Shown piece after piece: positions 44,377 to 56,500 of a stretch of 64,000 bases of DNA; position 1 is the stretch's first letter, and the number at the start of each line of letters is the position of its first letter. Source of the DNA: Acanthornis magna (lineage: Eukaryota > Chordata > Aves > Passeriformes > Acanthizidae); NCBI GenBank assembly GCA_036785705.1, contig JAWUZG010000331.1, positions 558,001 through 622,000 of the forward strand. Reading direction: 5' to 3'. The position numbers were made by a program, and so were the translations under genes. Below the pieces are notes generated by a model that saw only the letters and a list, made by a program, of their open reading frames with translations, searched no databases and was not told the DNA's origin.

Positions 44377-45405
44377 GGTGGATATGGATATTAGATCTAT
44401 ATCTGCATTTTAATAATTCAGGAGTCTGGGTCAGCCCAAGGCTTTGTGTGCCCAGGCAGAGGCAGGCAGGACACAGAGCTGACAGGGAAGGAAGGGCCAG
44501 CGAGGTGGGGCAGCCAGGGGATGAGCACAGCCTGCAGGGACAGAGGCGCAGGGCATGGACAGCGTAGGACAGCCTGGGCTGGAGAGGGCACAGGGATGTG
44601 CAGAAGCTGCAAGGCCCTGCCAGAGCCAACGTGTGCAGCACTTTGGCCATGGCTGCTGGCCCTGGCCCTGAGGAGGACACAAGTGACCTTTGCAGCCCTG
44701 GGGCCTCATGGCCTCCTTGTCCCTGCCCAGCAGCCTGGCAGGGGCCACCCCAAGGTCCTGCCCTTGGCATTGCACATCCCCACATGGCAGTGCCCCGGCA
44801 AGAGCCCTGAGCAATGAGGGAGGGACAGGATCCTGGGGCTGGGACTCAGGCCTTGGCCATTTGCATTCCTGAAACACATCCAGGTTGGCTCAGCATCAGA
44901 GACACATTTCCCTCATTTGTCCCCACCTGCCATCACTGCCTGCAGTGTTCTGCTCTAACTGCAACCTGGGGACACTTTCTCAGTCATGTCGCACTGTGGG
45001 ATTTATTAGAACTACAAGAAACTTCAGTGTTCCAAGTTACTTTGACTTCTTGAGAAGTTTTTTGAACACACTCAGAGGGACTGAGTCTGATGTAAACAGC
45101 AGCAAAGCCCCGCGAGGCTCATTCAAGTCCCTGTGCTGTGGCTGTGCTGCTGAGCTGGGCTGGGCTCCTGGCACAGAGGCAGCTCCTGGCAAGCGGCAGC
45201 GCTGCAGAGAGACAGCTCTGCCCAGGAGCAGCTCCTGTGCACAGCCCAGCAGGGCTGGGCCACTGCCAGGGCAGCTCAGGGACACCAGCAGGGCACAGCC
45301 AGAGCTCCCAGGTGCTCAGCATTGGCAGGGGCTGTGCCATGGCCCAGAGGGGGCTGTGTCATAGCCATAGGCACCTCTGGGGCTGTGTCACAGAGCCCCA
45401 GAGCA
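44377..45405. other. Cassette copy 3, outer flank
   Basis: From about 44690 it is the reverse complement of 56500-57168. This flank is not present next to copies 1 and 2. Short leucine-rich frames on both strands look non-coding. Confidence 0.5.
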
Positions 45406-45745
45406 GCTGTGATGCCAGAAAGGGGCAGTGTGACATCACAGAGTGGGCTGTGTGAGGTCACAGATTTGGCTACGACATCACAGAGTTGGTTGTGTGAGGC
45501 CATGGAGCAGTTAAGGCATCATAGAGGGGACTGTGTGACATCACAGAGCAGACTCTGAGCTCACAGAGTGAGCTGTGTGACATCACTGAGTGACAGCACA
45601 GAGCAGGCTCTGACACCACAGACTGGGCAGGGACATCATAGTGCAGCTTAATGACATCACAAGGAGGTTTTGTCATCTAATAGAGTTGCCGGTGACATCC
45701 CAGAGTGGGCTGTGACATCACAGGGGCTGTGTGAGGTCACTGGGG
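45406..45745 (+). repeat. CRE-like minisatellite, copy 3
   Basis: Tandem TGTGACATCACAGAG units, inverted relative to copies 2 and 4 and direct relative to copy 1. Confidence 0.85.
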
Positions 45746-45779
45746 AGGTCACTCTGCCCCAGCCCCCCCTCACAGCTCC

Positions 45780-46030
45780 CCCCAAACAAGTCCAACGCTG
45801 CTCGTGCACAGCAGGGTCCCCTGTCCCCCCGGGTCCCCCCCTGCCCCCCAGCGCCGCAGCCTCCCCCAGAGGATGTTCCATGAGATCGACCCCCAGAGCC
45901 TGACACGGGGATGGGGGGGATGGGGCTGTGGGGGGTAGGACAGGGGGACAGGGACCCCCTGGCAGTGTCCCTGTGTCCCCCAGGGCGAGAGCCTGGGCCA
46001 GGGCTCCTTCAGTGTCTTACAAACAAGGGG
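45780..46030 (+). pseudogene. JAK-family pseudokinase-start fragment, copy 3 (best preserved)
   Basis: After CCCCCAG-type acceptors it reads MFHEIDPQSLT and then GESLGQGSFSVL. The two pieces together give F-H-x-I ... E-S-L-G-Q-G-S-F, the start of the JAK JH2 domain with its glycine loop. Downstream it runs into the AT-rich repeat, so the rest of the kinase is missing. Confidence 0.6.
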
Positions 46031-46570
46031 TTGAGAGCGCTTAAAAAATCCCCAGCAAGGGATCAGCAAAAACCAGATTTAATATTAAGTAACAGCACAA
46101 CAATTTCCTTGGCAAGAGTCACTCTACTGCTGAGTGGACAGTTCAGGCACAGCAAGGGAAAAAAACAGTAACAAAATCAAAGAAATCCAGACAATCAAAC
46201 CAGAAATGAACTGAGATTTGTCCCTGTATATGTGTGTGTGTGTGTGTGTTTAGGTGTTTGTGACAAAAGGACAGTGAGGGCAAGGATAAAAGCAATACGG
46301 TCTAAAAGCTTAGCAGCACTCAAACTTAACAGAACTTACCTTATACCATAACCATAAATTATACCTTAAAGGTAACAATTTAGCAAAAGAACAGCTCCTA
46401 ACAGTATTTAACCTAATTTATAACCCATGAATTAACAATTTAACAGAGGAATAAGACTTAACAGTGTTTAATTTAGCTTATAGCTTGTATTAAACTTATC
46501 AACATGGCAAAAGAACAGCCCTTAGCAGCATTTAACTTAGATTATACCTCAGGACTGAACCTTACTTACA
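46031..46570. repeat. AT-rich degenerate repeat with TG run, copy 3
   Basis: Counterpart of 1917-2440 with a longer TG tract at about 46226-46250. Confidence 0.6.
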
Positions 46571-48083
46571 ACTCTAACCTACTCAGATATGCAAGGGACT
46601 GCAACACCTCCAAGAGCAGCATTTCTGCCCCATTTGCCAGAGCACAGGCACACGTGTGTGCACACAGACACAAAGAGTCAGTGCCAGGGACCTGTCAGAA
46701 ATTCCCCTCCAGGGCAGGGAAATGCTCACTCCCGATGCTTTTGCATCTCCCCAGCAGGCAAAGGGTTGAGCCTCGAGGAGTGGGGGATCGGCCCAGGCTC
46801 CCTCGTTGTTCGGGGATGCCCCGAGTGCAGCAAACGGGAGAGTTCCCAGCTCCGAGAGGCCCCACTCAGAGGGAGGTCGCTGCTCCACGACAGCTCCAAG
46901 GGGCTCATTTGGCACCGCTGTTGATAGGGCCCCAAGAGATGGGCTTTAGGCACAGCAATGGCTCATCCTGGCCGCACTTGGCATCAACAGCTTGCTTTGA
47001 CACTGGGACAACAGCCATGCTGTGCCATTGAGGGAAGAAAAACAGTTGCCAAGGCTGCTCCTAAAGCAAACAGGAGCTCATTGGACAGCAGCAGTGCCTG
47101 GGAGCAGACAGTGTTTGTGATCAGCTGCAATGGAGCTGAGCCCAGGGGCTGTTGCTCAAGGCCCAGGCCTAAGGAGCATTTCTCACATCCAGGGCTGGCC
47201 TGCAAAGGCGGTGCTGGGGGATAATTCACGGCCTCAGGGTGCTCCCAGTTGTTCCCAGCATTTCCATGTCCGTGCTCCAAGTGCTGCTCCCAGCCCTGAG
47301 CCGTGGGGATGGCAATGTCGCGCTCCCTTTGCGGGGCAGTGTCACACCTGAGCCAGGTGTGCAGGGCAGGACCTTGCCCTGAGCCCAAGCACTGTCCCAC
47401 CTGCAGGAGCTGCTTCCCATCGGCCTCTTCCTGCTGCGGCCCCAAGCCCAGCTTGGAGCTAAACAAAGGGCGCTGGCTCGGGGTCATCCCCCAGCGGTTG
47501 CTGCGCACCCCCTCTGCCCCCTCCCCAAATTCCCGCCCGGGGCAGCAGGAGCTGGGTCAGGAGCCCTGTGGGGAGGGACAACGGGGTGATACTGGGACGG
47601 GCGGGGGAGTCACACACGCTCTGGGGACACACACGATCCCTGGGGACCCCCCCTCACCTTCTCCTGCAGAACCAGGAGGAGGAACCCCAACATGGAGCCC
47701 TCTAACCTCTGGCAGCATCTTGGGGGCAGGGACTGGGGGCAGCTTTGGGGTTCTGGGGGGTCACAACTGCCCTGAAACCCCTTCCCAGCCCCACAGCCAA
47801 TGCCAGACCTCTCAAACCACCTCACAGCTTCCCGTAGGATACCCCAATCCAGCCCGTGACACATAAATGGCCCCAAGAGACACCAAAAGCCCTTTCCCAT
47901 CTCCCCCAAGACCCACCCAATACCTCTCCAAGCCACACACCCCAGCCTGGTCCCCAATACTCCCTCACACACCCCACCAAGGCCCCTCTCAGCACCACAG
48001 ATGTCCCTAAGAACCACAAAAGGCCCTCCCAATCCCCACAGGATCCCCAAATGCCCCTCCCAGCCCCCCATGGCATTGACCAG
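46571..48083. other. Conserved cassette segment, copy 3
   Basis: Direct counterpart of 2441-3927. The membrane-exon-like minus-strand piece at 47660-47720 reads KMLPEVRG and MLGFLLLVLQEKVRG in different frames. No confident gene. Confidence 0.35.
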
Positions 48084-48270
48084 GAGAGGTTTGTGGACAG
48101 GAACATCCACAGCCGGGAGCAGCTCGGGCACTTCAGCAGTGATTTCGGCACTTGGAGGGGCACACCCCAAATGGGGAGACCCAGGCCAGGGACTGGGACA
48201 GACAACCAGAATTCCTGGAGAACAGATGGGCTCAGGTGGACATGTTCTGCTGCCACAACTATGAGATCGT
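48084..48270 (+). pseudogene. MHC class II B beta-1 exon remnant, copy 3 (best preserved)
   Basis: Reads ERFVDRNIHSREQLGHFSSD, then in a second frame NGETQARDWDRQPEFLEN and RWAQVDMFCCHNYEI, an almost continuous beta-1 second half broken by one frameshift in the middle. The expected FCRHNYE is FCCHNYE. The first half of the exon (cysteine and NGTERV region) is absent. Confidence 0.85.
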
Positions 48271-48417
48271 GGCACTGTCCCTTGGCCTGGGCGGCCCCAG
48301 AACACCCAAATCCTCCATTAACCCCAAATTCACCCTCAAATCCCAGGAAAATGGTGCAGATTTCAATCTCTTTGTTTCATTTATTTTTACCCCAATTTTG
48401 GTAGTTTTGGCAGGATG

Positions 48418-48482
48418 AAGAAGGAAATTATTTAGGTTGGAAAAGGCCTCCAAGATCCTCCAGCGTTGCCTGATGCCACCAG
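48418..48482. repeat. CR1-like LINE sliver, copy 3
   Basis: TTAGGTTGGAAAAGGCCTCC followed by AAGATCCTCCAG. Counterpart of 4284-4342. Confidence 0.6.
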
Positions 48483-48781
48483 AAGAAACAATTGGAAAGA
48501 GCAGGTTAGATTTTTTTGGATGTAACATTAATAAATCAGCTCTTCCCGATGAATTTCCAATGTCAATCTGACTCCCACTGGATGCTCCTGCCACTGCATT
48601 TGTCCAGGTGGCTACAAGGAATCGGAGGACGTGGAAGCCACCAGCTAGGTGTCCTCCCAGTGTTGGTCACCAGGAGTGTGGGTCACCAGGGCTCTTCCCA
48701 ATATGGGTCTTCCAAAGGGGTGATGAAGTTGGAGCAGTGCACAAAGCTCATCTCACATTCAGGGCACTCGCAAGGCTTCCC

Positions 48782-49967
48782 TTACCGGTGCCTCTGCTGG
48801 TGTCGGGTCAAGTGAGAGCTCCTGGAGAAGCTCTTCCCACACTCAGAACACTCGTAGGGCCTCTCCCCAGTGTGGATGCTCTGGTGGCGGATCAGGCTGG
48901 AGCTCTGGCTGAAGCTCATCCCACATTTCCCACACTCATAGGGCTTCTCCCCTGTGTGGATCCTCTGGTGGCAGATCAGGCTGGAGCTCTGGCTGAAGCT
49001 CATCCCACATTCCCCACACTCATAGGGCTTCTCCCCTGCGTGGATCCTCTGGTGGCAGATCAGGCTGAAGCTCTGGCTGAAGCTCATCCCACATTCCCCA
49101 CACTCATAGGGTCTCTCCCCAGTGTGGATGCGCCGGTGGGTGATGAGGGTGGAGTTGTGCTTGAAGCCCTTCCTGCACTCAGGGCAGCGGAAGGGCCTCT
49201 CCTCTGTGTGAATCCGCTGATGCCTGAGGAGACCTGAGCTGGTCCGAAACCTCTTCCAACATTCCCGACACTCGTAGGGCCTCTCCCCTGTGTGGATCAT
49301 CTGGTGGCAGATCAGGTGGGATCTCTTGCTGAAGCCCTTCCCACATTGCCCACACTCATAGGGCCTTTCCCCGGTGTGGATCCTCTGGTGGACGATCAAG
49401 TTGGATCTCTTGCTGAAGCCCTTTCCACATTCCCCACACTTGTAGGGCTTCTCCCCATCATGGAGCTGATCATGGACCACCAGGTCCGAGCTCTGGCTGA
49501 AGCTCTGGACACCTTCCCGGCACAGGGTGGGTCTTTCCTCCTCAGAGCGCCCTGGGCTGGGTTTGCAGCCCCTCCTTGTTCGGCATCTCTGGGGCTTTTC
49601 CTCCTTCTTGAACTCCTGTGCCATGGAGCCGCTCAAAACGGCCTCTTCCACAAGGCTCTGCCCCAAGGGTTTGTCCTCCCTGGTCTCCGTCTGCAGCTCA
49701 TTGCCTGGGAAGGGAGGACAAGGAGAGGATGGGATTTGCCTCCGTGCCACAGGCAAGGGGAAGGACATTCCCCCAATCTGTCCCTGCAGGACAGCGTCGG
49801 CAGCGGGGTTGTCCTGCAGCCGGGGGCGATGCTCAGCTGGGACATGGAGCAGAAGAGAGGGGGAAAGGGGCACTGACTTCCTTCTCACCTGCCTGCGCAT
49901 CCTGGGCCATCTTCTTCTTCCTCACAGACTTCTGCACCATCCGGCCAAGGTTTGGGAATGGGAAATC
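48782..49967 (-). CDS. C2H2 zinc-finger protein, cassette copy 3
   Basis: Same two-exon layout as copy 1: a 79 bp exon at 49889-49967 ([19 protein letters not shown] and on, donor GTGAGA) and the finger exon 49704-48782 ([14 protein letters not shown] and on). The likely start is the Met of GRMVQ, giving about 330 residues. A degenerate finger is followed by eight complete C2H2 fingers with HTGERPYEC linkers. All eight keep both cysteines and both histidines. Fingers 5, 6 and 7 ([39 protein letters not shown]) are near-identical, a recent internal expansion not found in copies 1 and 2. It is intact and the best candidate for a functional protein in the window, presumably a nuclear DNA-binding regulator. 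Targets and effector domain are unknown; no KRAB box is visible. Confidence 0.9.
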
Positions 49968-51432
49968 CTGGTTTGGGGGAAAAAAGGGTGGGAGTGCTTT
50001 GGGCGGGGTGTTCCTCCTGCCAAAGTCCAGCTCTAGAAGTCACTGAGAGTTTTGTGTCCATAAAATCCTCCAAATATGAAGAATGACCCCAAAAAAAGCC
50101 TCCCAGGAGTTCCCCCTTTCCAGTCTCCTGTCTTTGGGCTGCTGGGGTTCCCCCTTCTCAAAGCTGCTGGGGCCCCCGTGGGTCCTGGGGATCCCCCTGC
50201 TCTGGGCTCCTGCTTAGGGACGCTGTGGGGTTTCGGTGGTCCCAGGGGTCCCTTCTTCCCTGATGCTGCTTTGGCTCCCAGGGCTCCTAGGGTCCCCCTC
50301 TTCAGGCTCCCCCCAACTCCAGGCACTCGGGGCTTCCCCCTCTCTCCGCTGCCCCTTTCATCGTCACAGTGTCCCGGCCCTGCTTCATCTCCAGGCTCCC
50401 CCACCCCTCCAGGCTGCCGGGGGTCCCCCAGCTCCGCTATCGCCCCTCTCTGCTCTCTCCACTCAGGGAGTCCTGCGTTTTACCCCCCCGGCTCTCCTGG
50501 GGATCCCCAAAACCGATGTCCTGTCCCACCAATACCGGGCAATTCCCACATGGATCCCCTCGAGTATTCCTCCAAAGTCCACTTCATACTCAGCTTTGGA
50601 GTCCTGCAAGATCCAAACATCCCCTCTGGCCCAGAAAGTCCTCACCAGGGACATGCAAAGATATCTGGGATTCAATTCCAGAAACTGCGAGTTCCAAACA
50701 CCCCCCCCAAAAGAAAAAACCCTCCCGGAGACCCCCTGATAGATTTGGGGAAAGCTCCCCCTCCCTGGTCACCTGTGGAATGTGGGGGGGCAAGGATCCC
50801 GGAGCCGAGGGTGCTGCAGACACAGTGGGTGCTGAAACCTCATGGTTCTCCTACTCCTCCTTTTCCTGCTCCTCCTCCTCTCTTCTCACCTCTTCCTCCT
50901 GCTCTTCCTCTGCTCTCACCCCAGAACCCCTTCCCCACCCTCCTCTGCCCCACGGCTGCTGCAGCACAGGCTGCTGGGAGGGGGGAACACCCCAATCAGC
51001 CCCAGGGATGGACAGGGGGCTTGGGGACCCCTCCAGTGCAGATCCACCTCTCCCAGAGCCCCAGGGAATTGCTCCGGGGATTGAGTGCTGGGGGACAGGG
51101 TTGGACTCCCATTCAACCGCCCTTCTTCCATCCCAACCCCACCTTTCCCTCCCCTCTCCTCCTCTCTCCCATCCTTTTCCCAATCCACAGACGCCTCCCA
51201 ACTCAATTTCCGTGTCCCATCCCCCTCCCGCTCTCTTTGGGGTCCCAGGCCCCTCTTTCCCCCTGCTCTTCTGTCCCTTTCACCATCATCCCCTCAGTCC
51301 CCATCCCCCCTCTCCCATCATTGGTTTTGGGGCTTCCAGGCACCTCCTGCCAACTTTGGGGGTCCCAATCCCCAGTTCGCTCACTTTGGGCTCCCAGCCC
51401 CCGCCCCTCTTCTCACCGCGCCCCCCGCTCAC
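49968..51432. other. Spacer between zinc-finger gene and MHC leader, copy 3
   Basis: Direct counterpart of 5912-7385. No exon of a class II gene on the minus strand. Overlapping plus-strand open frames of more than 500 codons arise from GC-rich sequence antisense to the MHC promoter. Confidence 0.55.
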
Positions 51433-51503
51433 CCCGCGGCCGGGGGCACTGCCAGCACCACCAGTGCCACCAGCACGGCCCCAGCTGCCCCCACACGGCC
51501 CAT
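51433..51503 (-). CDS. MHC class II B leader exon (exon 1), copy 3
   Basis: 71 bp encoding the same leader as copies 1 and 2 (MGRVGAAGAVLVALVVLAVP), with one synonymous difference in a valine codon, followed by the GTGAGC donor. It is an orphan exon: no downstream class II exons follow on the minus strand within the cassette. Confidence 0.8.
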
Positions 51504-51870
51504 GCCCAGCGCCGGGCAGCTGCCCAGAGCCCCAAAGCAGCCGCGCTCTGCCCTGGGGGGTCCCCAAAGCGGCCCCGCCCCGCGCGGCACTGCGAGCACC
51601 AGGCCGGAGCAGTGCGGAGCGCGGGCGGGCGGCATCAGCCGTGCCCGGGCAGGGCCGGGCCCCGCGGGACAGCTCCCCCCGCACTCGGCCCCAACGGGAC
51701 AGCGCCCAGCGGGGGGGCCCGGCCTGCCCGCCCCACACCTCCGCCTCCCCAAATTCCGCTCCCGCCGCCGCTGGGGCCCAGGGGGGCGCAGCTGGGCTCC
51801 AGAGCTGCCGGAGACACGTGTCCCCCACTGCCACTGCCACCCCCGAAGGATTAGGGCTACCCCAAAACTC
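51504..51870 (-). promoter_or_regulatory. CpG-rich promoter island of MHC leader exon, copy 3
   Basis: Counterpart of 7457-7830, almost unchanged, with GGGGCGGGGC boxes close to the ATG. Confidence 0.5.
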
Positions 51871-53389
51871 CCTCACAGGTGGCCGATATCCCGCAAGCCC
51901 CGAAGGAGTGCGGTCCCCCCGCCTTCATCACCCCCAACCTTCGGCTGCCTCATCCTAGGCTCCAGCCCACCCATCCCCCTCCCCCACACTTCAGCCCACA
52001 CCCCAATCCACATCCCACCCTGCCCGGGCCCCAGCCCACCCCATCCCACTGCTCCCGCCAGCCGCCACAGCGACCCCCAAAAACCCGCGTGCCGGGGACT
52101 CCCCAATATCCCCCCAGGGCCATTTCCGACTCACATTTGGAGTCTTGCAACATCCAAACATCCGCCCCCTCTCCCACAAAAAAAAACCCCCAAAACCCTC
52201 CCAGGATCAACCAAAGATATTTGGGGCTCGGTTCTGGAGTCCTACAAGCTCCAAAAATCCACCCCCCCTCCCAAAAAGAACCCCACGCACCGCACAAGAT
52301 CTTTGGGGCGAGCTCCCCCTGCCCGGTCACCTGCGGGATGCGGGGGGCGATGCTCCCGGGGCCGAGGGCTGCGGACAAAGAGAGCGATGAACGCACGTGG
52401 CAGCTCCTTTTGCTGCTTCTCTTGCTGCTCCACCCCCTTGATCCCTCCTCTTCCTCCCGCTTCCCCTCCTCCATCTCTCCTCCCCACCTGGGATTCCTCT
52501 TCCTCTGTCGTTCCTCCTCCTCTCCTACTCCTCCTCATGTTCTTTGGCATTCCCATCCCGGCTGTGTCTGATATCACCCCTGGGGCCATTCCGTGCTGTG
52601 GAAAGCTGCAGAGGCAGCCGGGAATTTTGTTTTCCAAATCTCTGGGCTCAAAGGAAGCGCTGTGAAATCCGTCATGGACAAGAAAGGAGAAATGGCAAGT
52701 GATGGAAATGGACACCACTTTGGACTCCGTTTATCCCTCTGGATTGCAAAAGCTGACAGACCCCGAGCGCCGGCGGACACCCGTCCCTGCCGTCACGTCG
52801 CAAGGGATCAGAGGTGCGGCTGGTGGGGCTGGAAGCTCCGTGCAGCAGCTCCGCTGCCGCGGCCCAAAGCTCGGGCTGGAGCGTGGGGTGTGGGACACAG
52901 CCCCGTGCTGGGGGCAGAGCCGCTGCTGGGGCCATGGCTGTGTCCAGGGCATCCTTTCTGGGCCTGGTGCAGCTCCAAGCTGCCGAGGGCTCGCCGAGAC
53001 TTTCTGGGGCTGTCCCTCCTCGCCAAATCTGTTGGGTTTAATGGCCGAGTGCGGCACCCCCGTGCCCTGTGGCAGCAGCCGGTGCCGGGCCACAGCCCCG
53101 GGAGCCGAGCTAATGCCCGGCCGTGCCCGGGAGGGGCTGAGGGCAGGGGAGTTCCGAAGGCTCCCCCGCGCCCCTCGCTGCGCACGGAAAGGTATTTTAG
53201 TGGATGGGAGCGATTTTCCGGGGTTTCTGGGCTCTGTGGGGCCGAGGCGGCGGCAGCGGGACCCTCGGGGCCCGGCCCGTGGGGGCGGCCGGGGCTGAAA
53301 AGTGCTTGGCGGCCCCAGCGCGGTGCGTGAGGGCTGAGCGGAGCTGTTGGGAACAAGCCCCGGAACCGCCGCGGTGCCTGAGGGCTCAG
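51871..53389. other. Distal end of cassette copy 3 and GC-rich flank
   Basis: Homology with copy 1 continues to about 52590 and then stops. The rest (to 53389) is GC-rich with no recognised gene until the zinc-finger fragment. Confidence 0.5.
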
Positions 53390-53581
53390 AGCGGGGAGAG
53401 GCCCTGCGAGTGTGGGCAATGTGCGATGAGCTTCAGCCACAGCTCCAGCCTGATCTGCCACCAGAGGATCCACACCGGGGAGAGGCCCTGCGAGTGTCCC
53501 GAGTGTGGGAAGAGCTTCATCCTCTGCTCCAACTTCATTACCTATCGGAGGACCCACATTGGGAAGGCATCTGGCTGGTGA
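53390..53581 (+). pseudogene. Two-finger C2H2 fragment
   Basis: Encodes ERPCECGQCAMSFSHSSSLI, a CHQRIHTGE linker and [20 protein letters not shown], ending GW and stop. The second finger has tyrosine in place of its first zinc histidine. It corresponds to the terminal and ghost fingers of the cassette genes but without the intervening stop, and has no N-terminal part. The cassette that carried it has otherwise been lost here. Confidence 0.75.
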
Positions 53582-55379
53582 TCCTTTTTTTTTTTTTTGC
53601 CTGAATTTTCTTTTGATTCTCTTTCATTTATTCAAAACACACAAAACTGCGATAAAAATTAACAAATTGATCGAAGACATCTAACGCCTCCCTCTTTACT
53701 AGTGTTTGGGGGGAATCTGGGATTCGGAGAAGTATTTGGGAGTATATCGGGGTTTTGGGGGTATTTGGTGTAGTTTTCTCCATTGCTTTGCACACCTAAA
53801 TACAAGAGGGATCAAGCTGTCACCTCAAAACCACTCAGTGCCACTGAAACCTACTCAATGCCAGCCCAAAATTGCTGGATTCCACAGCCCCTGAGGGTGG
53901 AATGGGGTTGGAAGGGGATGTGGTGAAGTGGGATGCAGATCAGGAGGGGTGAGATGGGCATGGGGTGGGGCAGGATGGTTGGGATGGTCCTATGAATGAA
54001 TTCACAAGCTGAAATTTTAGCAACATCATATTGAACATTTATTTATAGAGCAAAGGCAAAACCAGCTGGACACTTAGCAGTTTTGTCAGAGGCACAATCC
54101 ATTCATTTTACTGTGAACTTAAGTACTTTCTTTAATTGTTACATATTCATTAAGCCTAGAAGGAAATTTACACTTCACCCAACTCCCCCGCTCCGATCCT
54201 TGCCCCCTTCTGCTAGCACAGCGCCTGTCTTGGAGTCTCGGACCCTCTGGATTGCCTCAGAACTGAAGGCAGAAATCCTCCCATCGATGTTTCCTCAGTT
54301 CCAACTTAATTTGTAGGTGACAGTTCCTTTGGGAGGTGTGAGTCAAGAGAACAGACTTCCTGGGATGCCTGTGGTTATCTTCTTTGTTTCTTTAACATGT
54401 CTTGATCCCTGGCTCTGTGTTTTATCAACTTAAAAGACATTTATTACCATGTATTTATTACTACATTTTCTAACATATTACAACTATTTTGAAGCTACAA
54501 TTCGCCCTAACCTTGTTTCTACTTAATTATATTTTATCTTAACACTATTTTTTACACAGTACATTATCACTTGTAAATGCTAAATTCATATATGCGAAAG
54601 CCAGCATTTATCATTCACTCATTTATCACAAGGGGGTTTGGGAGGGGTGGAATGGGGGAAATAGGGTTTGGGAAGGGGTCCTTGAAGTCCAAGAGGGGTG
54701 GGATGATTTGGGGAGTGGATTGGGAGAGTGGGGCAGGGTCTGGAATGAGACAGCCAAAGGCTGGCAATGATGGAGGGAGGGGGAACTTGTTCCTGAGTGA
54801 GTTTTTGGATATTCCACATTCCTGAAGGGGTTTTTCGGGCAGCCCACATTTTGGAGGCGGTTTTGGGGTACTCCCCAGTTCTTGGGGGTTGATGAGAGCA
54901 GCTCCATAGAGCTCCATTTCTGGGGTGGTTGCCCTGGGCACGAGCTCCGAGCTGTACCCAGAGTCTGTTGCCTCGGTGCTGGAGAGCAGAGAAATGATGG
55001 ATGGCCCCAAACATCTGGAGTGTGTGTTTGGGGGAACAGGGCAAGTTCTGCGTAGGTGGGGCGGTCACTGCCCCACCCTCAGCCACTGCAGCCTCTAGTC
55101 CAGCCCCAAAGTGGCTGCCAAGCCCCTGGCACCCCGAAAACCCCACCTGTGAGAGGGGCCAGGGCAGGTAAAGCTGTGACACAGGTGTGGCACTGACATG
55201 TCCCATGGCCCTGGAGCTCACAGCAGCTGAGATGGAGCTGGATCTAAGGCCAGGACGGTGGATTTTTCCTTTTCTCTCTTCTCTTTCTCCTCTCTCTTCT
55301 TCTGACTTCCTTTTCTCAAAATCTGGATAACTTGAAGTTGGGTGTTTTAGAGTTTCTGTTAGAGTTTCTGTTTTGTGAA
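53582..55379. other. No gene recognised
   Basis: Begins with a poly-T run, then mixed AT-rich sequence (about 54000-54600) and a GC-richer part (54600-55250). A polyadenylation-like TTTATTTATAGAGC near 54039 could belong to a decayed LTR, but ends cannot be set. No coding frame is convincing. Confidence 0.45.
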
Positions 55380-55805
55380 GTGCATTACAGTAGTTCCATG
55401 TTTAATATAAGCTATAAGCTAAGTAAAATACTATTTGTCTGTTAAATTGTTACAACATAGGTTATAAGTTAGGGTAAATACCATTAAGTACTGTTCTTTT
55501 GCTAAATTATAAAGCTATAAGTTAAGGTTGAGGTTTAAATACTCTTAAGTTTTAGGGCTGTTAAACTTTTAGGCCCTATTCCTTTTATCCTAGACCTCAC
55601 TGTCCTTTTGTCACACACACACACTCACACAGGGCCAGTTCTTGGTTAATTTCTGATTTGACTGACTGGATTTTGCCTTGTTACTGCTTTGTTTCTTTGG
55701 TGTGCCTGAACTGTCCAGTCAGGAGTAGAGTGACTCTTGCCAAGGAAATTGTTGTGCTGTCGCTTAATATTAAATTTGGTTTTTGCTGATCCCTTGATGG
55801 GGATT
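55380..55805. repeat. AT-rich degenerate repeat with CA run, copy 4
   Basis: Same orientation as copy 2 (35331-35815), with CACACACACACTCACACA at about 55612-55629. It marks the inner end of cassette copy 4. Confidence 0.6.
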
Positions 55806-56085
55806 TTTTAAGCACTCTGAACCCCTTGTTCATAGGAGGGTGAAGGAGCCCTGGCCCAGGTTCTCACCCAGGGGGACAGGGGGACACTGCCCTGTCCCCC
55901 TGTCCCACCCCCACAGCCCCGTCCCGCCCATCCCCGTGTCAGGCTCTGGGGGTCGATCTCTTGGAACATCCTCTGGGGGAGGCTGCGGCACCAGGGGACA
56001 GGGGGGACCCGGGGGGGACAGGGGACCCTGCTGTGCACGAGCAGTGTTGGACTTCTGTGGGGGAGTTGTGAGGGGGGGCTGGGGC
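55806..56085 (-). pseudogene. JAK-family pseudokinase-start fragment, copy 4
   Basis: Minus strand: RSPTLLVHSRV, then MFQEIDPQSLT (His replaced by Gln), then (after TCCCCCTGG, with the splice acceptor lost) GENLGQGSFTLL. Decayed. Confidence 0.55.
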
Positions 56086-56500
56086 AGAGTGACCTCCCCA
56101 GTGACCTCACACAGCCCCTGTGATGTCACAGCCCACTCTGGGATGTCACCAGCAACTCTGTTAGATAACTAAACCTCCTTGTGATGTCATAAAGCTGCAC
56201 TATGATGACACCACCCACTCTATGATGTCAGAGCCTGCTCTGTGATGTCACAACCCACTCAGTGATGTCACAGACTCCTCTGTGCTGTCACTTAGTGATG
56301 TCACACAGCTCAGTAACCTCGGAGGCTGCTCTGTGATGTCACACCGTCCCCTCTATGATGCCATAGCTGCTCCATGACCTCACACAACCAACTCAGAGAT
56401 GTCATAGCCCAGTCTGTGACCTCACACAGCCCACTCTGTGATGTCACACTGCCCCTTTCTGACATCACAGCTGCTCTGGGGCTCTGTGACACAGCCCTAG
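56086..56500. repeat. CRE-like minisatellite, copy 4
   Basis: Tandem TGTGATGTCACAGCCCACTC units as in copy 2, shorter. Confidence 0.85.

Noticed and set aside
50076..52665. Overlapping plus-strand open frames of 592, 529 and 526 codons, with similar ones at 6699-8728
   Set aside because: They are antisense to the MHC promoter and leader exon, overlap each other in all frames, and are low-complexity. GC-rich DNA explains the absence of stops.
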